25,881 bases of DNA from Bacillota bacterium. GTDB lineage: Bacteria > Bacillota > Clostridia > Oscillospirales > Acutalibacteraceae. Where the stretch lies: contig JAEXDU010000121.1 of assembly GCA_023401495.1 (NCBI GenBank), forward strand, positions 1-25,881, written 5' to 3'. The translations under genes were made by a program, and so were the position numbers. Shown here one piece after another: positions 13,816-22,445 of the stretch. Below the pieces are notes generated by a model. That model saw only the letters and a program-made list of their open reading frames with translations. It was not told the DNA's origin and searched no databases. Position 1 is the stretch's first letter; each line of letters starts with the position of its first letter.

Positions 13816-14498
13816 AACGGATACTTTTAGTTGAGGACGATAAAGCAATTGCCAAAAATCTCGTACTTTTGCTCCGCACGGAGGGATTTACAGTAACCCA
13901 TGCCTCTACACGAGCAGAAGCTCTTGCAGCGCTTGCCGAGAACAAATTTGACTTGGCTCTGATTGATATTTCTTTGCCTGACGGAAATGGCTTTACGGTT
14001 TGTACAGAAATCAAAGACACAATGGATATTCCTGTAATCTTTCTAACAGCTTCCGGTGATGAGGCAAGTGTGGTTACCGGGCTAAACATGGGTGCGGACG
14101 ACTACATCACCAAACCTTTTCGTCCACGTGAACTCGTTGCACGAATCAAAACCGCCCTGCGTAAAAGCGGAAGCTCCCCATCGGCCTTTGTAGTCTCTGG
14201 GCTTCATGTCGATACGACAAGCGGTGTTGTGAAAAAGAACGGCAGCGAGGTTTTTCTTTCCGCTTTAGAATATCGGCTGCTTTTGGTGTTCATTAACAAT
14301 CCTAAAAGTATTATCACAAGAAGCAGACTGCTTGACGAATTATGGGATGCTGCAGGCGAGTTTGTGAATGACAATACGTTGACCGTCTACATCAAACGCT
14401 TGCGGGAGAAGATCGAACACGACCCGGCAAACCCACAAATCATTCTAACCGTTCGCGGGACAGGATATCGATTGGGGGACGGACATGTTTCGGAATAG
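13812..14498 (+). CDS. OmpR/PhoB-family response regulator
   Basis: A 228-residue regulator. The receiver domain has the acidic pocket E8-D9-D10, phospho-acceptor D52 (LALIDISLPDGNG), T79 and K101 (YITKPF). The winged-helix C-terminal domain carries LSALEYRLLLVFINN and the recognition region VNDNTLTVYIKRLREKIE, ending with RGTGYRL. It is predicted to be phosphorylated by the adjacent kinase and to activate the ABC transporter genes, whose upstream region holds three GTCA repeats at 11-base spacing. The start overlaps the stop of the broken excisionase-like gene, with GGTG seven bases upstream; its stop overlaps the kinase start by 14 bases. The specific stimulus cannot be read from sequence, but the neighbours suggest cell-envelope or peptide-antibiotic stress. 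Confidence 0.92.
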   Translation: MKRILLVEDDKAIAKNLVLLLRTEGFTVTHASTRAEALAALAENKFDLALIDISLPDGNGFTVCTEIKDTMDIPVIFLTASGDEASVVTGLNMGADDYITKPFRPRELVARIKTALRKSGSSPSAFVVSGLHVDTTSGVVKKNGSEVFLSALEYRLLLVFINNPKSIITRSRLLDELWDAAGEFVNDNTLTVYIKRLREKIEHDPANPQIILTVRGTGYRLGDGHVSE

Positions 14499-15474
14499 AG
14501 AGATACGGCAGTTTGCTGCGGTGTTTGCCGCAATTACCATCACCGTTGCCGCAGCAGGCTTTGCCATTCATCCGGCAGCCGGACTCCTTGCTCTCACCTC
14601 TGCCGCTGCCTTCGGCGCGGCACTTTTTGTGTTTACCAAGGCCCGGTACAAGAGTATTGCGCTGCTATCGGAACAAATCGACCTTGTGCTGCATAATGCC
14701 GATCACCTGTTCATTGGTGAAACGAATGAGGGCGAGCTTTCCATTTTACAAAGCGAGATAACAAAAATGACACTGCGCATTCGGGAGCAAAACGATGCGC
14801 TGAAAAAAGAAAAGGAACACCTTGCCGAGTCGATGGCAGACATCGCCCACCAACTCCGCACTCCTCTCACATCGGTAAACCTGATTTTATCCCTGTTAGA
14901 GAATAACCCGGATGAAAAGGAACAAAAAGCAATGGTTCGGGAAACAAAGGAACTGTTTGTACAGATGGATTGGCTGCTTACTTCTCTTTTGAAACTGTCC
15001 CGATTGGATGCGGGTATCATAGTATTTCAGAGAGAGGAAATTGATGTGCAACCCTTGATAAGTAGTGCGCTTCATCCTTTCTTAATTTCCATGGAATTAC
15101 ACAACATCACTTTGCAAACGGATGTGCCGAAAGGAATATTCATTCAGGGCGATTCCGGTTGGCTTTCGGAAGCCATTCAAAACATCCTTAAAAATTGCAT
15201 GGAAAGCGCCGGGGATGACGGAAAGATTGTGATTGCTTGCGAGGACAATCCGTTGTTTACAGAAATTACAATCCGCGACAGCGGCGCAGGCTTTGCAAAA
15301 GAAGATTTGCCGCATCTGTTTGACCGGTTCTATCGCGGGAAACATGCAGGGGCTACAGGGTATGGGATTGGACTTGCTCTCTGCAAAACGATTATCACGC
15401 GGCAGGGCAGTACGATTACCGCCAAAAACCACCCGCAGGGCGGTGCAGTATTTGCGATTCGTTTTTCAAAGTGA
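14485..15474 (+). CDS. Sensor histidine kinase partner of the response regulator
   Basis: A 329-residue kinase with two closely spaced membrane helices (about residues 9-27 and 31-51), almost no extracellular loop, and then a cytoplasmic linker. The H box is ADIAHQLRTPLTS with H122 as phosphorylation site. The ATP-binding domain shows an N box (NILKNCMES), G1 (RDSGAGF), F box (FDRFYRG) and G2 (GYGIGLALC). Kinases with such a minimal sensing loop usually detect stress through a partner transporter (as in BceS-type intramembrane sensing); here the ABC permease next door is the obvious candidate. The coding region overlaps the regulator by 14 bases with GGGGGAC upstream of the ATG. Confidence 0.9.
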   Translation: MFRNREIRQFAAVFAAITITVAAAGFAIHPAAGLLALTSAAAFGAALFVFTKARYKSIALLSEQIDLVLHNADHLFIGETNEGELSILQSEITKMTLRIREQNDALKKEKEHLAESMADIAHQLRTPLTSVNLILSLLENNPDEKEQKAMVRETKELFVQMDWLLTSLLKLSRLDAGIIVFQREEIDVQPLISSALHPFLISMELHNITLQTDVPKGIFIQGDSGWLSEAIQNILKNCMESAGDDGKIVIACEDNPLFTEITIRDSGAGFAKEDLPHLFDRFYRGKHAGATGYGIGLALCKTIITRQGSTITAKNHPQGGAVFAIRFSK

Positions 15475-15481
15475 CGGATCA

Positions 15482-15524
15482 GTCACCAAAAAGTCATCGG
15501 GATGTCAGTTGAAAGTTCTATGAT
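15482..15524 (+). promoter_or_regulatory. Response-regulator box and promoter of the ABC transporter genes
   Basis: Three direct repeats, GTCAC, GTCAT and GTCAG, start at 15,482, 15,493 and 15,504, that is 11 bases (one helical turn) apart. TATGAT at 15,519-15,524 fits a -10, but no good -35 lies 17 bases upstream. That is the typical design of an activator-dependent promoter bound by an OmpR-type dimer or oligomer. The ATPase start follows 32 bases downstream. Confidence 0.6.
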
Positions 15525-15556
15525 ATGGGTGAACCACGAGAAAGGAGACTCATAGA

Positions 15557-16242
<686 letters not shown>

Positions 16243-16243
<1 letters not shown>

Positions 16244-18780
16244 TGAACATCTTCCATAAAGTTGCCCTGCAAGGGCTGAAAAAGAACCGCACACGAACAC
16301 TTGTAACAATTGTCGGAGTTGTCCTATCGGCTGCTCTGATTACGGCAGTTTCCACCTTTGCTGTATCCTTGCAAACCTATATGGTTAACGGAGCAATCAT
16401 GAAGTACGGCAACTGGCACGTAGCGTTCCCCGATGCAGACACCTCTTTTGTGCAGGAACAGGCTGATGACAGCAGAGTTGCAAATATCGCATCCTTTGAA
16501 AATATCGGCTACGGGGTCCTGAAAGGTGGACAAAATCCTGGCAAACCATATGTATTCATTGCTGGATTCAACAAAGAAGCCTTTTCCGCTCTGCCTGTTG
16601 AACTTCTTTCCGGCAGATTGCCGGAAAACAGCAGTGAAATTCTGGTTCCAGCGCACATTGCGGCAAACGGTGGTGTGAAAATCTCGGTTGGCGATACGCT
16701 CTCCCTTGCGGTCGGAACCCGTAAGGCTGGAAATGAAACACTAAGCCAACACGATTTATATCGTTCCGGAGAGGAAACGCTGACACCTACTGCGGAGAAA
16801 ACCTACACGGTGGTCGGCATCTGCCAAAGACCTGCCTTTGAGGAACGTTCTGCTCCCGGATATATGTTGATTACAACGGCAGATGCGGCGTCTCCGGCTA
16901 ATAGCTTCAGTGCGTTTGTTGCACTGAAAAAGCCAAGCCAGCTTCGCTCGTATGTAGGCAGTGAGGGCGGGAGCCATACTTATGTCCTAAACGATGATGT
17001 GCTGCGCTTTATGGGACTTTCGGAGGATAAGGTGTTTAATGCGCTGCTCTACTCGGTCGGAGGAATTTTGATTGCTCTGATTATGCTCGGCTCAGTGTTC
17101 CTGATTTACAATTCCTTCAACATCTCTTTGAATGAACGCACACACCAATTCGGCATTCTCATGTCGGTAGGTGCTACGGAAAAGCAACTGCGCAATTCCG
17201 TACTGTTTGAGGGACTTTTCATCGGTGCGATTGGCATTCCCATCGGCATTTTGATTGGCCTCCCAAGCATCCGGCTTGTACTTTCTATCGTGGCAGAAAA
17301 TTTTGCTAATGTTCTTTACAGCAATGTACCGCTGACTTTGGCGATATCGGCTCCTGCCCTGGCCGCTGCAGCGGTTATCAGTATGATCACCATTCTGATT
17401 TCAGCCTATATCCCGGCAAAGAAAGCCGCCGGTACACCCGTGATGGAGTGCATCCGCCAAACCAATGAGGTCAAGGTGGAAGCCAAAGCCATAAAAACCT
17501 CAAACCTCACAAGTCGTCTGTATGGTTTAGAGGGAACACTTGCGTTAAAAAACTTTAAGAGAAACAAGCGGCGTTATCGCAGTATTATCCTGTCGCTTAC
17601 ACTCAGCGTCGTGCTGTTTGTATCGTCAAGCGCTTTTGGCACCTATTTGGATCAGGTGGCGGAGCGGTCCGCTGTTGAAATAGATGGTGATATCCTGCTC
17701 TATACACGGGACATGTCCGAAAGCGACTTCTCCCAGCTTTACGATGCCCTGAAAACCGCTGACGGAGTAACTAGAAGCACCAATCAGGCTGTTTCCACCT
17801 ATACCTGCAAGGTCAATACAAGTGAACTTACCAATGGCTTTTTAGATACCTACCGGAAGTCTGCCGGTTTCGATGCCTCCAGTGAAACGGTGAAGCTGTC
17901 GCTGGATGTTCAGTTTATTGAGGACAGCATCTATCAAAGCTTTATCGAAAGCCTCGGGCTATCCAAAGAGGAATATACCGGGCAGGACGCAAAAATGATT
18001 ATCGTGGGGAAATATAACAGCGGGCTTGATCTGTTTACAGAGCGTTCGATGGATTTTACGATTGGAACTGAATCTGGGGAACAGACGAAAACAATCCACA
18101 CCACTTTTGCGGATACTTACCCTCTGGACCCACCGCCCACAGAACCCTCTGAGGTGAGAGGATACGTGTTGATGGTGGTTGCCCCTCACCAGATGAAGCC
18201 GCAGTTTGACACTTTGGATGCGCCTACAAAATTGGGTTTGACCTTTTGGTCTGATCATCCTGCACAGTCAACGACGAAAATGCAAGAGATAATTGAGGGA
18301 TCGGGCATTACCTCTGACTATACTTTGTACAATGTTCATGCGATACTGGAACAGAATCGTAATATCCTGTTTATCGTCAATCTGTTCACGGTTGTTTTTA
18401 TCGCTATGATTTCCCTGATTGCGATTGCCAATGTGTTCAACACGATTTCCACCAACATCAAGCTTCGCAGGCGAGAGCTTGCCATGCTCCGCTCCGTGGG
18501 GATGTCCAACCGGGATTTTAATAAGATGATGCGCTTTGAATGTGCGCTTTATGGAGCACGGACGATGCTCTGGGGCCTGCCCCTCTCAGGAATTCTCTCG
18601 TGGCTGATTTATAAGGGAATGGTTGTTGGCGGCGGTGATACCGAGTTTATGTTTCCTTGGAACAGCATCGGAATCAGTATGCTTGGCGTATTCCTTGTGG
18701 TGTTCATTACCACGCTGTATGCCATTCGCAAAATAAAAAGGGAAAATATTATTGACGCACTTCGAGATGATATGGCTTAA
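16243..18780 (+). CDS. FtsX-family ABC transporter permease with two modules
   Basis: An 845-residue membrane protein, partner of the preceding ATPase. An N-terminal helix (residues ~20-40) precedes a large extracytoplasmic MacB-type domain (~45-265), then three helices (~268-295, 325-347, 365-392). A second helix near 443-465 starts a repeat of the design: extracytoplasmic domain (~470-720), then three C-terminal helices. The phrase NEVKVEAKAIKTSN sits in the cytoplasmic linker. With eight helices and two exposed domains it differs from BceB (ten helices, one domain) and looks like the duplicated FtsX transporters found in Firmicutes resistance or lipoprotein-related modules. Linked to a two-component system with a loop-less kinase, it may be both sensor and pump; the substrate is unknown. 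A stem-loop (18,795-18,816) and a terminator at 18,910-18,945 follow. Confidence 0.88.
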
Positions 18781-18909
18781 TTCAAAATACAAAAGACATT
18801 CTGTAGAAAGAATGTCATAAAAACGTGGCAAAAAATAGAGATGTGGAAATCCACCTAATAAAAAAGCGGTGCTTTGGCGGGACACTCCACATGCTTAAAT
18901 ACCATTCGT

Positions 18910-18945
18910 ATCCCTCCAAACCCGTAAAGTTTGGAGGGATTTTCT
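18910..18945 (+). terminator. Intrinsic terminator after the permease gene
   Basis: A perfect 12-bp stem (18,910-18,921 with 18,929-18,940) with a 7-base loop is followed by TTTC. It lies 130 bases beyond the permease stop. An extra 8-bp stem-loop without a U-run sits just after the stop codon (18,794-18,816 region). From 18,946 to 19,200 I see no further feature apart from a 6-bp CGCTGC/GCAGCG stem. Confidence 0.75.
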
Positions 18946-19200
18946 ATGTTTTGGTCTATACAGACTACACCGCTGCGCATTTGCTGCAGCGACATTAAGC
19001 TATCAGCATAACCGGAATCTACATAGGTAATTCGTTAAAAAAGGCCTGCATTTCTCATGGAGAAATACGTCTATGTGCACAAACTACTGGTTCGTGTTAA
19101 ACAAGAACGTAAATCAGCAAAAGGCACAAGGGAAGTCCTAGCTTTGCTTCTGTGTGCCTTTGTTTTTGTTATACTGTATCGATGCCGTTCTCCACCGACG

Positions 19201-19235
19201 TCCAAATTTTCACCCGAAGACATTGAAAATTTGGA
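19201..19235 (+). promoter_or_regulatory. Inverted repeat covering the ribosome-binding site of the sigma-like remnant
   Basis: TCCAAATTTT (19,201-19,210) and AAAATTTGGA (19,226-19,235) are perfect 10-base complements around a 15-base loop. The right arm runs into the GGAGG that precedes the ATG at 19,247, so the structure would partly hide the Shine-Dalgarno site and could have limited translation of the sigma factor. Confidence 0.45.
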
Positions 19236-19246
19236 GGTTCAAAAAT

Positions 19247-19659
19247 ATGAGAGAATACACATTGATTATAAAAGGGAAGAGAATCCCTGTCACTTACGAT
19301 GTCCATAAAACCTATTGTCAAGAATACGAACATGAAAGATACCTGAAAAATAAGCCTGCCAAATACCAACGCTCTTTGGGGCAATTCATCGCGACGGATG
19401 TTTCTATAAAATTGATCTGCCCCCACAGTTCAACTCCCGTTGAGGATGAAATTCTTACAACTGAACAACTAAGCCGTCTTCCCTGCTGTTTGAACAAGCG
19501 GAGTGCAAAGGAACACCAAATCATCTGCCGTATCTTTTTCTAAAGAAAGGACAAAAACAGTTGACCCAGCAGATACAAATATCCGCTTCGGCAATCAGAT
19601 ACAGCAAATGCAAAACTCTGAATGCTTTGCTTCAAGAAACGAAAGATTACTGCAGGTAA
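19247..19659 (+). pseudogene. Broken sigma-70-like factor of a conjugative element
   Basis: The frame from ATG reads MREYTLIIKGKRIPVTYDVH and KTYCQEYEHERYLKNK, like the N-terminus of the small sigma factors (~140-160 aa) of Tn916-like and related elements. It runs to a stop at 19,541-19,543 but loses similarity near 19,480. In another frame the expected region-4 HTH appears (YLFLKKGQKQLTQQIQISAS, then AIRYSKCKTLNALLQETKD) and ends at 19,657-19,659. At least one frameshift, and divergence between the halves, make it a pseudogene. A GGAGG nine bases before the ATG is preserved. It marks the right part of the decayed island next to tRNA-Thr. Confidence 0.65.
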
Positions 19660-19753
19660 ATAGCGCTAACCTTACTCAAAAGCTTACCGATATTCATATC
19701 GGGTAGCTTCTATCGCTATGCCAACAGAACCTGGACCTTTATAGCCATTTTTA

Positions 19754-19779
19754 GGGGCACAAAAGCCCCACAGGTTTTT
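19754..19779 (+). terminator. Weak terminator-like hairpin
   Basis: GGGGC and GCCCC pair around ACAAAA, within a wider AACCTG/CAGGTT pairing, followed by TTTTT at 19,775-19,779. It lies about 95 bases after the sigma-like remnant. The short stem makes it doubtful. The rest of 19,660-19,912 shows no gene. Confidence 0.3.
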
Positions 19780-19912
19780 ATCCTTTAGATGGAACTTTTT
19801 ACCATTTGTTATCCAAAGCCATTTGTAGGATGTATTTTCGCTTGTTTTCTCCAGTGAAAAGTCGAATGCGAGCCTATCCCCCTGTTATAAAACCAGAGTT
19901 CCCAGACATAAT

Positions 19913-19952
19913 AAAAAAAGCCTGCAAACACATATGTTTACAGGCTTTTTTT
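19913..19952 (-). terminator. Terminator of tRNA-Thr
   Basis: Directly after the tRNA 3' end on the minus strand, GCCTGTAAAC and GTTTGCAGGC pair over 10 bp (one G-U) and are flanked by A and T runs that lengthen the stem. It ends in seven T. The plus strand would have a mismatch in place of the wobble, so the minus direction is favoured. Confidence 0.85.
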
Positions 19953-19953
19953 C

Positions 19954-20028
19954 TGGAGCTGGTGGTCAGAATCGAACTGACAACCTGCTCATTACGAATG
20001 AGCTGCTCTGCCATTGAGCCACACCAGC
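19954..20028 (-). tRNA. tRNA-Thr (anticodon CGU)
   Basis: The 75-base gene folds into a full cloverleaf: acceptor GCTGGTG/CACCAGC, D stem GCTC/GAGC, anticodon stem GCTCA/TGAGC with loop TTCGTAA (anticodon CGT, codon ACG), T stem GTCAG/CTGAC with loop TTCGATT. The terminal TCCA shows that CCA is encoded. A consensus promoter lies upstream and a terminator directly downstream, so it is a single-gene unit. It borders the decayed island, whose relics end about 290 bases from its 3' end, so it could have been an integration site. Confidence 0.95.
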
Positions 20029-20066
20029 ATCTGATTCTTTTCGTACTCATCTAAGTCAGCCAATAT

Positions 20067-20095
20067 AGTATACAAAAAAGAAGCGATTTCGTCAA
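20067..20095 (-). promoter_or_regulatory. Promoter of tRNA-Thr
   Basis: Minus-strand TTGACG (20,090-20,095), a 17-base spacer and TATACT (20,067-20,072) form a strong sigma-A promoter about 40 bases upstream of the mature tRNA. Confidence 0.8.
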
Positions 20096-20193
20096 GTAGA
20101 CAGGCCGAGATTTTCTCGAAAAAAATGAAGGTATTCTCTTTTTGCGAAAAACATTTTTCCTTGTGTTGAAAAAGTGAAAGAAAATCACATAAC

Positions 20194-20223
20194 TATATGT
20201 TTAATTCTGGGATAACATATAAT
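20194..20223 (+). promoter_or_regulatory. Palindromic operator over the -10 of the XRE regulator gene
   Basis: TATATGTT (20,194-20,201) and AACATATA (20,214-20,221) are perfect 8-base inverted repeats with a 12-base spacer. The right arm overlaps a consensus -10, TATAAT at 20,218-20,223, and the left arm occupies the -35 position, where no good hexamer is seen. A dimeric repressor bound here would block RNA polymerase, so autoregulation by the adjacent XRE protein is the simplest reading. Confidence 0.55.
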
Positions 20224-20256
20224 TAATACATTAAGCTCCCGAGAAAGAGTGATACT

Positions 20257-20667
20257 ATGTCACTGAGTTCCATTGGTAAAAACTTGCGGATTTTCAGGGA
20301 AAAGTGCGGATATACACAGCAGCATCTGGCAAATGTGCTCAATATTGATCGCTCCACGTATTCTTATTATGAATCCGGGAAGACCACGCCGGACATTTCA
20401 TCCCTCATCATGTTGTCCCAGGTGTTTTCAGTCAGTTTGCCGGAATTGCTGGGACAGGAGGATATTTCCCCCATGTTGAACGACTCTTCTTCCGGAAAAT
20501 CGGGTTCGAAGCGTGTAACAGATAATAACAGCCACATTTATGATTTGAAAAAGGATGAACTGCAGCTGATTGCATTTTTTCGGGCCTGCACGGCGGGGGA
20601 AAAAGAAGAGCTTCTCCGGAAGGCGGCAGAAATTCAGAGTAAAAATAAAAAGAAAGAATTGGATTGA
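20257..20667 (+). CDS. XRE-family transcriptional regulator
   Basis: A 136-residue protein. Residues 6-62 are a Cro/C1-type HTH: IGKNLRIFREKCGYTQQHLA, then LNIDRSTYSYYESGKTTPDI and LIMLSQVFSVSLPELLG. The C-terminal 70 residues are a polar linker and a predicted helical segment (KDELQLIAFFRACTAGEKEE), common in clostridial SinR/HTH_3 proteins, perhaps for dimerisation. The Shine-Dalgarno before the ATG is weak (AGAAAGAG). A palindrome over its promoter suggests autoregulation. The DUF4364 gene follows with its own promoter. The target genes are unknown; it is chromosomal in style rather than clearly part of the island. Confidence 0.9.
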   Translation: MSLSSIGKNLRIFREKCGYTQQHLANVLNIDRSTYSYYESGKTTPDISSLIMLSQVFSVSLPELLGQEDISPMLNDSSSGKSGSKRVTDNNSHIYDLKKDELQLIAFFRACTAGEKEELLRKAAEIQSKNKKKELD

Positions 20668-20671
20668 GCCT

Positions 20672-20700
20672 TTGCGGAAATGCCGGTTTCATGATATACT
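20672..20700 (+). promoter_or_regulatory. Promoter of the DUF4364 gene
   Basis: TTGCGG (20,672-20,677), a 17-base spacer and TATACT (20,695-20,700) lie 36 bases upstream of the start codon. The -35 begins only four bases after the XRE stop codon, so the gene is probably transcribed separately as well as by read-through. Confidence 0.55.
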
Positions 20701-20736
20701 AAAATTGCATGTACTATTGATCGCCGGAGGTGCCGC

Positions 20737-21336
20737 ATGGAATTTGACGCATTTGCCGCCGGAATTGAGCCGGGCGGCCTAAGAAACACCAAAGAGATCC
20801 GAATTTTGATTTGTTACCTTCTGGTCAGCGTGGACTCGCCGTTCCGCAAAGAGGATATTATCGATATTCTGCAGGAAAACGGCCTGGCCAATTACTTTGA
20901 AATTACAACTGCGCTTTCTGACTTGATCGACAAGGGCAGCATTCTGATAAAAAACGGCCTTTGCACGCCGGGGGAATCAGCCCGGATGATCGCAAAACAG
21001 CTCGACGGCACCATCCCCACCGCTGTTCGCCAGCGCACTTTGACCGCGGCGCTGCAGCTTTTAACCCGCATCAAGCGGGAAGAGGAAAACGCCGTGGAAA
21101 TTACCCACACCAGCAACGGCATTCAGGTCACCTGCCATATTTCGGGCGGTGACATGGAGCTGATGTCGCTTTCTCTGTATGTACCCGATTTGCAGCAGGC
21201 CAACCTGGTGAAGCAGAATTTTCAGCAGGACCCCGACATTATCTACCGCGCCATGCTGGCCGCCGTCACCAAGGACCAGAAAATGATGGCGGAAACGCTC
21301 ACGGAAATGGGCATGAAAAAACAACCGAAACAATAA
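20737..21336 (+). CDS. DUF4364 family protein
   Basis: A 199-residue cytoplasmic protein matching the Firmicutes DUF4364 family in length and layout. The N-terminal half reads as a winged-helix-like fold (KEIRILICYLLVSVDSPFRK, then LANYFEITTALSDLIDKGSI) and resembles PadR/MarR-type DNA-binding regions. The C-terminal half has the family's beta segment (GIQVTCHISGGDMELMSLSL). The function is not established; a regulatory role is inferred only from the fold impression. GGAGG lies six bases before the ATG. Its stop codon is separated by a single base from that of the convergent cutC gene, and its terminator lies inside the cutC coding region. Confidence 0.85.
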   Translation: MEFDAFAAGIEPGGLRNTKEIRILICYLLVSVDSPFRKEDIIDILQENGLANYFEITTALSDLIDKGSILIKNGLCTPGESARMIAKQLDGTIPTAVRQRTLTAALQLLTRIKREEENAVEITHTSNGIQVTCHISGGDMELMSLSLYVPDLQQANLVKQNFQQDPDIIYRAMLAAVTKDQKMMAETLTEMGMKKQPKQ

Positions 21337-21337
21337 A

Positions 21338-22078
21338 CTATTCGCCGTCCATCGCTGCGCGCATGGCGGCGATTTTTTGTGTGTCCGTCTGCCAGATCGT
21401 ATAGTCCTGCCCGTTCGCCGGCTCCAGCAGCCGGCGTTTTTTTCGGTACTGCATCGAGCTGTCCGCTTTCTTCAGCCAGTTACCCTGATACACCGAAGCC
21501 GCCGTTACCCGGCGGAATGCCGCAAACTCATGCGGCTCCATCTCACCGGCCACCGCGATCTCCATCCCGTCGGCATTGAGAAGCAGCCGGGCAATCAGAC
21601 TGCGGCCGTCGTAGCTGCGGCGGCACTGGCCGGAGGTCACGAGCCCGCCAAAGCCCATCATCTTCGCGCGCTGAAAGGCCTCTTCCGGCTCGCGGCATTC
21701 GTCGAACGCGCGCCCCAATACCATCTTCATCTCCTGCGCCTGAACGATCAGCTCGTCCATACGCAAAACATCAAGCGCGCCGTCCGGCGTCAGGATCCCC
21801 GTCTGCACCGCGTCCGCGCCCGCGTCGCGGAACAGGGCGATGTCATCCTTCATCATCTCAAACTCCACCGGGGAACAGCAGTAATCCCCGAAATGAGGCT
21901 TCACCAGAACAGAAATCGGCAAATCCAGGTGATTGCGCACCTCGTAATAGAAATTGATATTCGGTGTGGTTCCGCCGAGCACCAGCCCCGAGCATAGCAC
22001 CAGACGATCCGCGCCCGCGCGCTGTGCCTCAAACGCAGAATCCACCGTATCGACACACACTTCCAAAACCGCTTTCAT
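21338..22078 (-). CDS. cutC: CutC family protein (copper homeostasis annotation)
   Basis: A 246-residue TIM-barrel protein. Typical CutC signatures are LEVCVDTVDSAFEAQRAGAD near the N-terminus, LVLCSGLVLGGTTPN, then ISVLVKPHFGDYCCSP, VQTGILTPDGALD, and the late motif VTSGQCRRSYDG. The family was named for copper tolerance in E. coli, but that role has been questioned and the reaction is not known; I would not assign one. I took the ATG at 22,076-22,078, with GGGAGG six bases upstream, rather than the longer open frame to 22,168, which would overlap azlD. It is the last gene of the azlC-azlD-cutC operon, 40 bases after azlD. Confidence 0.88.
   Translation of the reverse strand: MKAVLEVCVDTVDSAFEAQRAGADRLVLCSGLVLGGTTPNINFYYEVRNHLDLPISVLVKPHFGDYCCSPVEFEMMKDDIALFRDAGADAVQTGILTPDGALDVLRMDELIVQAQEMKMVLGRAFDECREPEEAFQRAKMMGFGGLVTSGQCRRSYDGRSLIARLLLNADGMEIAVAGEMEPHEFAAFRRVTAASVYQGNWLKKADSSMQYRKKRRLLEPANGQDYTIWQTDTQKIAAMRAAMDGE
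21342..21378 (+). terminator. Intrinsic terminator embedded in the 3' end of cutC
   Basis: TCGCCG-CCAT (21,342-21,352, with one bulged T) pairs with ATGG-CGGCGA (21,363-21,372), followed by six T at 21,373-21,378. It begins five bases after the DUF4364 stop and lies wholly within the last codons of cutC on the other strand. Read from the minus strand the same hairpin ends near the cutC stop, followed by a T-rich but interrupted run, so it might also end cutC transcription. Confidence 0.75.
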
Positions 22079-22118
22079 ATGTACCCTCCCACAGAAATGT
22101 GACAGTTTCCAGAGGCTT

Positions 22119-22445
22119 TCAGAACACCAGCTGCACCAGCAGCATGTAAAAAATCGTTCCCCCGGCAATGCTCAGCAGTGTATTGCGCTTCCACAGATGC
22201 AGAAGCACCACCGTCAGCAGGGCTGCGCCCTCCGGTATCCCGTAGGGAAACGACAGAGGGGTGGCACCGCGCAAACAGTAGACGATCAGCATACCGATCA
22301 CGGCGGAGGGAAGCATTTGTCCCAGGTATAACACCCAGCCGGGCGTGGGTTTGTCCGCCGGAAACAGCAGAAATGGCGCCAAGCGGATGAGAATGGTAAC
22401 CGCCGCCACCACACCGATCAAAAGCAAACCGTGAAGCTCTGTCAT
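22119..22445 (-). CDS. azlD: AzlD family branched-chain amino acid exporter subunit
   Basis: AzlD is the small membrane partner of AzlC in a two-component exporter of branched-chain amino acids and analogues. The 108-residue protein has four hydrophobic segments (GLLLIGVVAAVTILIRLAPF near the N-terminus, a central PSAVIGMLIVYCL, then LLTVVLLHLW and the C-terminal FYMLLVQLVF). The RLAPFLLFP motif is typical of the family. The ATG overlaps the azlC stop (ATGA) and GGAGGGG lies in the azlC end, so the two subunits should be made in step. Confidence 0.9.
   Translation of the reverse strand: MTELHGLLLIGVVAAVTILIRLAPFLLFPADKPTPGWVLYLGQMLPSAVIGMLIVYCLRGATPLSFPYGIPEGAALLTVVLLHLWKRNTLLSIAGGTIFYMLLVQLVF

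Noticed and set aside
19806..20054. 82-codon plus-strand frame ending with VVRIELTTCSLRMS
   Set aside because: It is the antisense of tRNA-Thr and its terminator; this kind of peptide is a known false prediction over tRNA genes.
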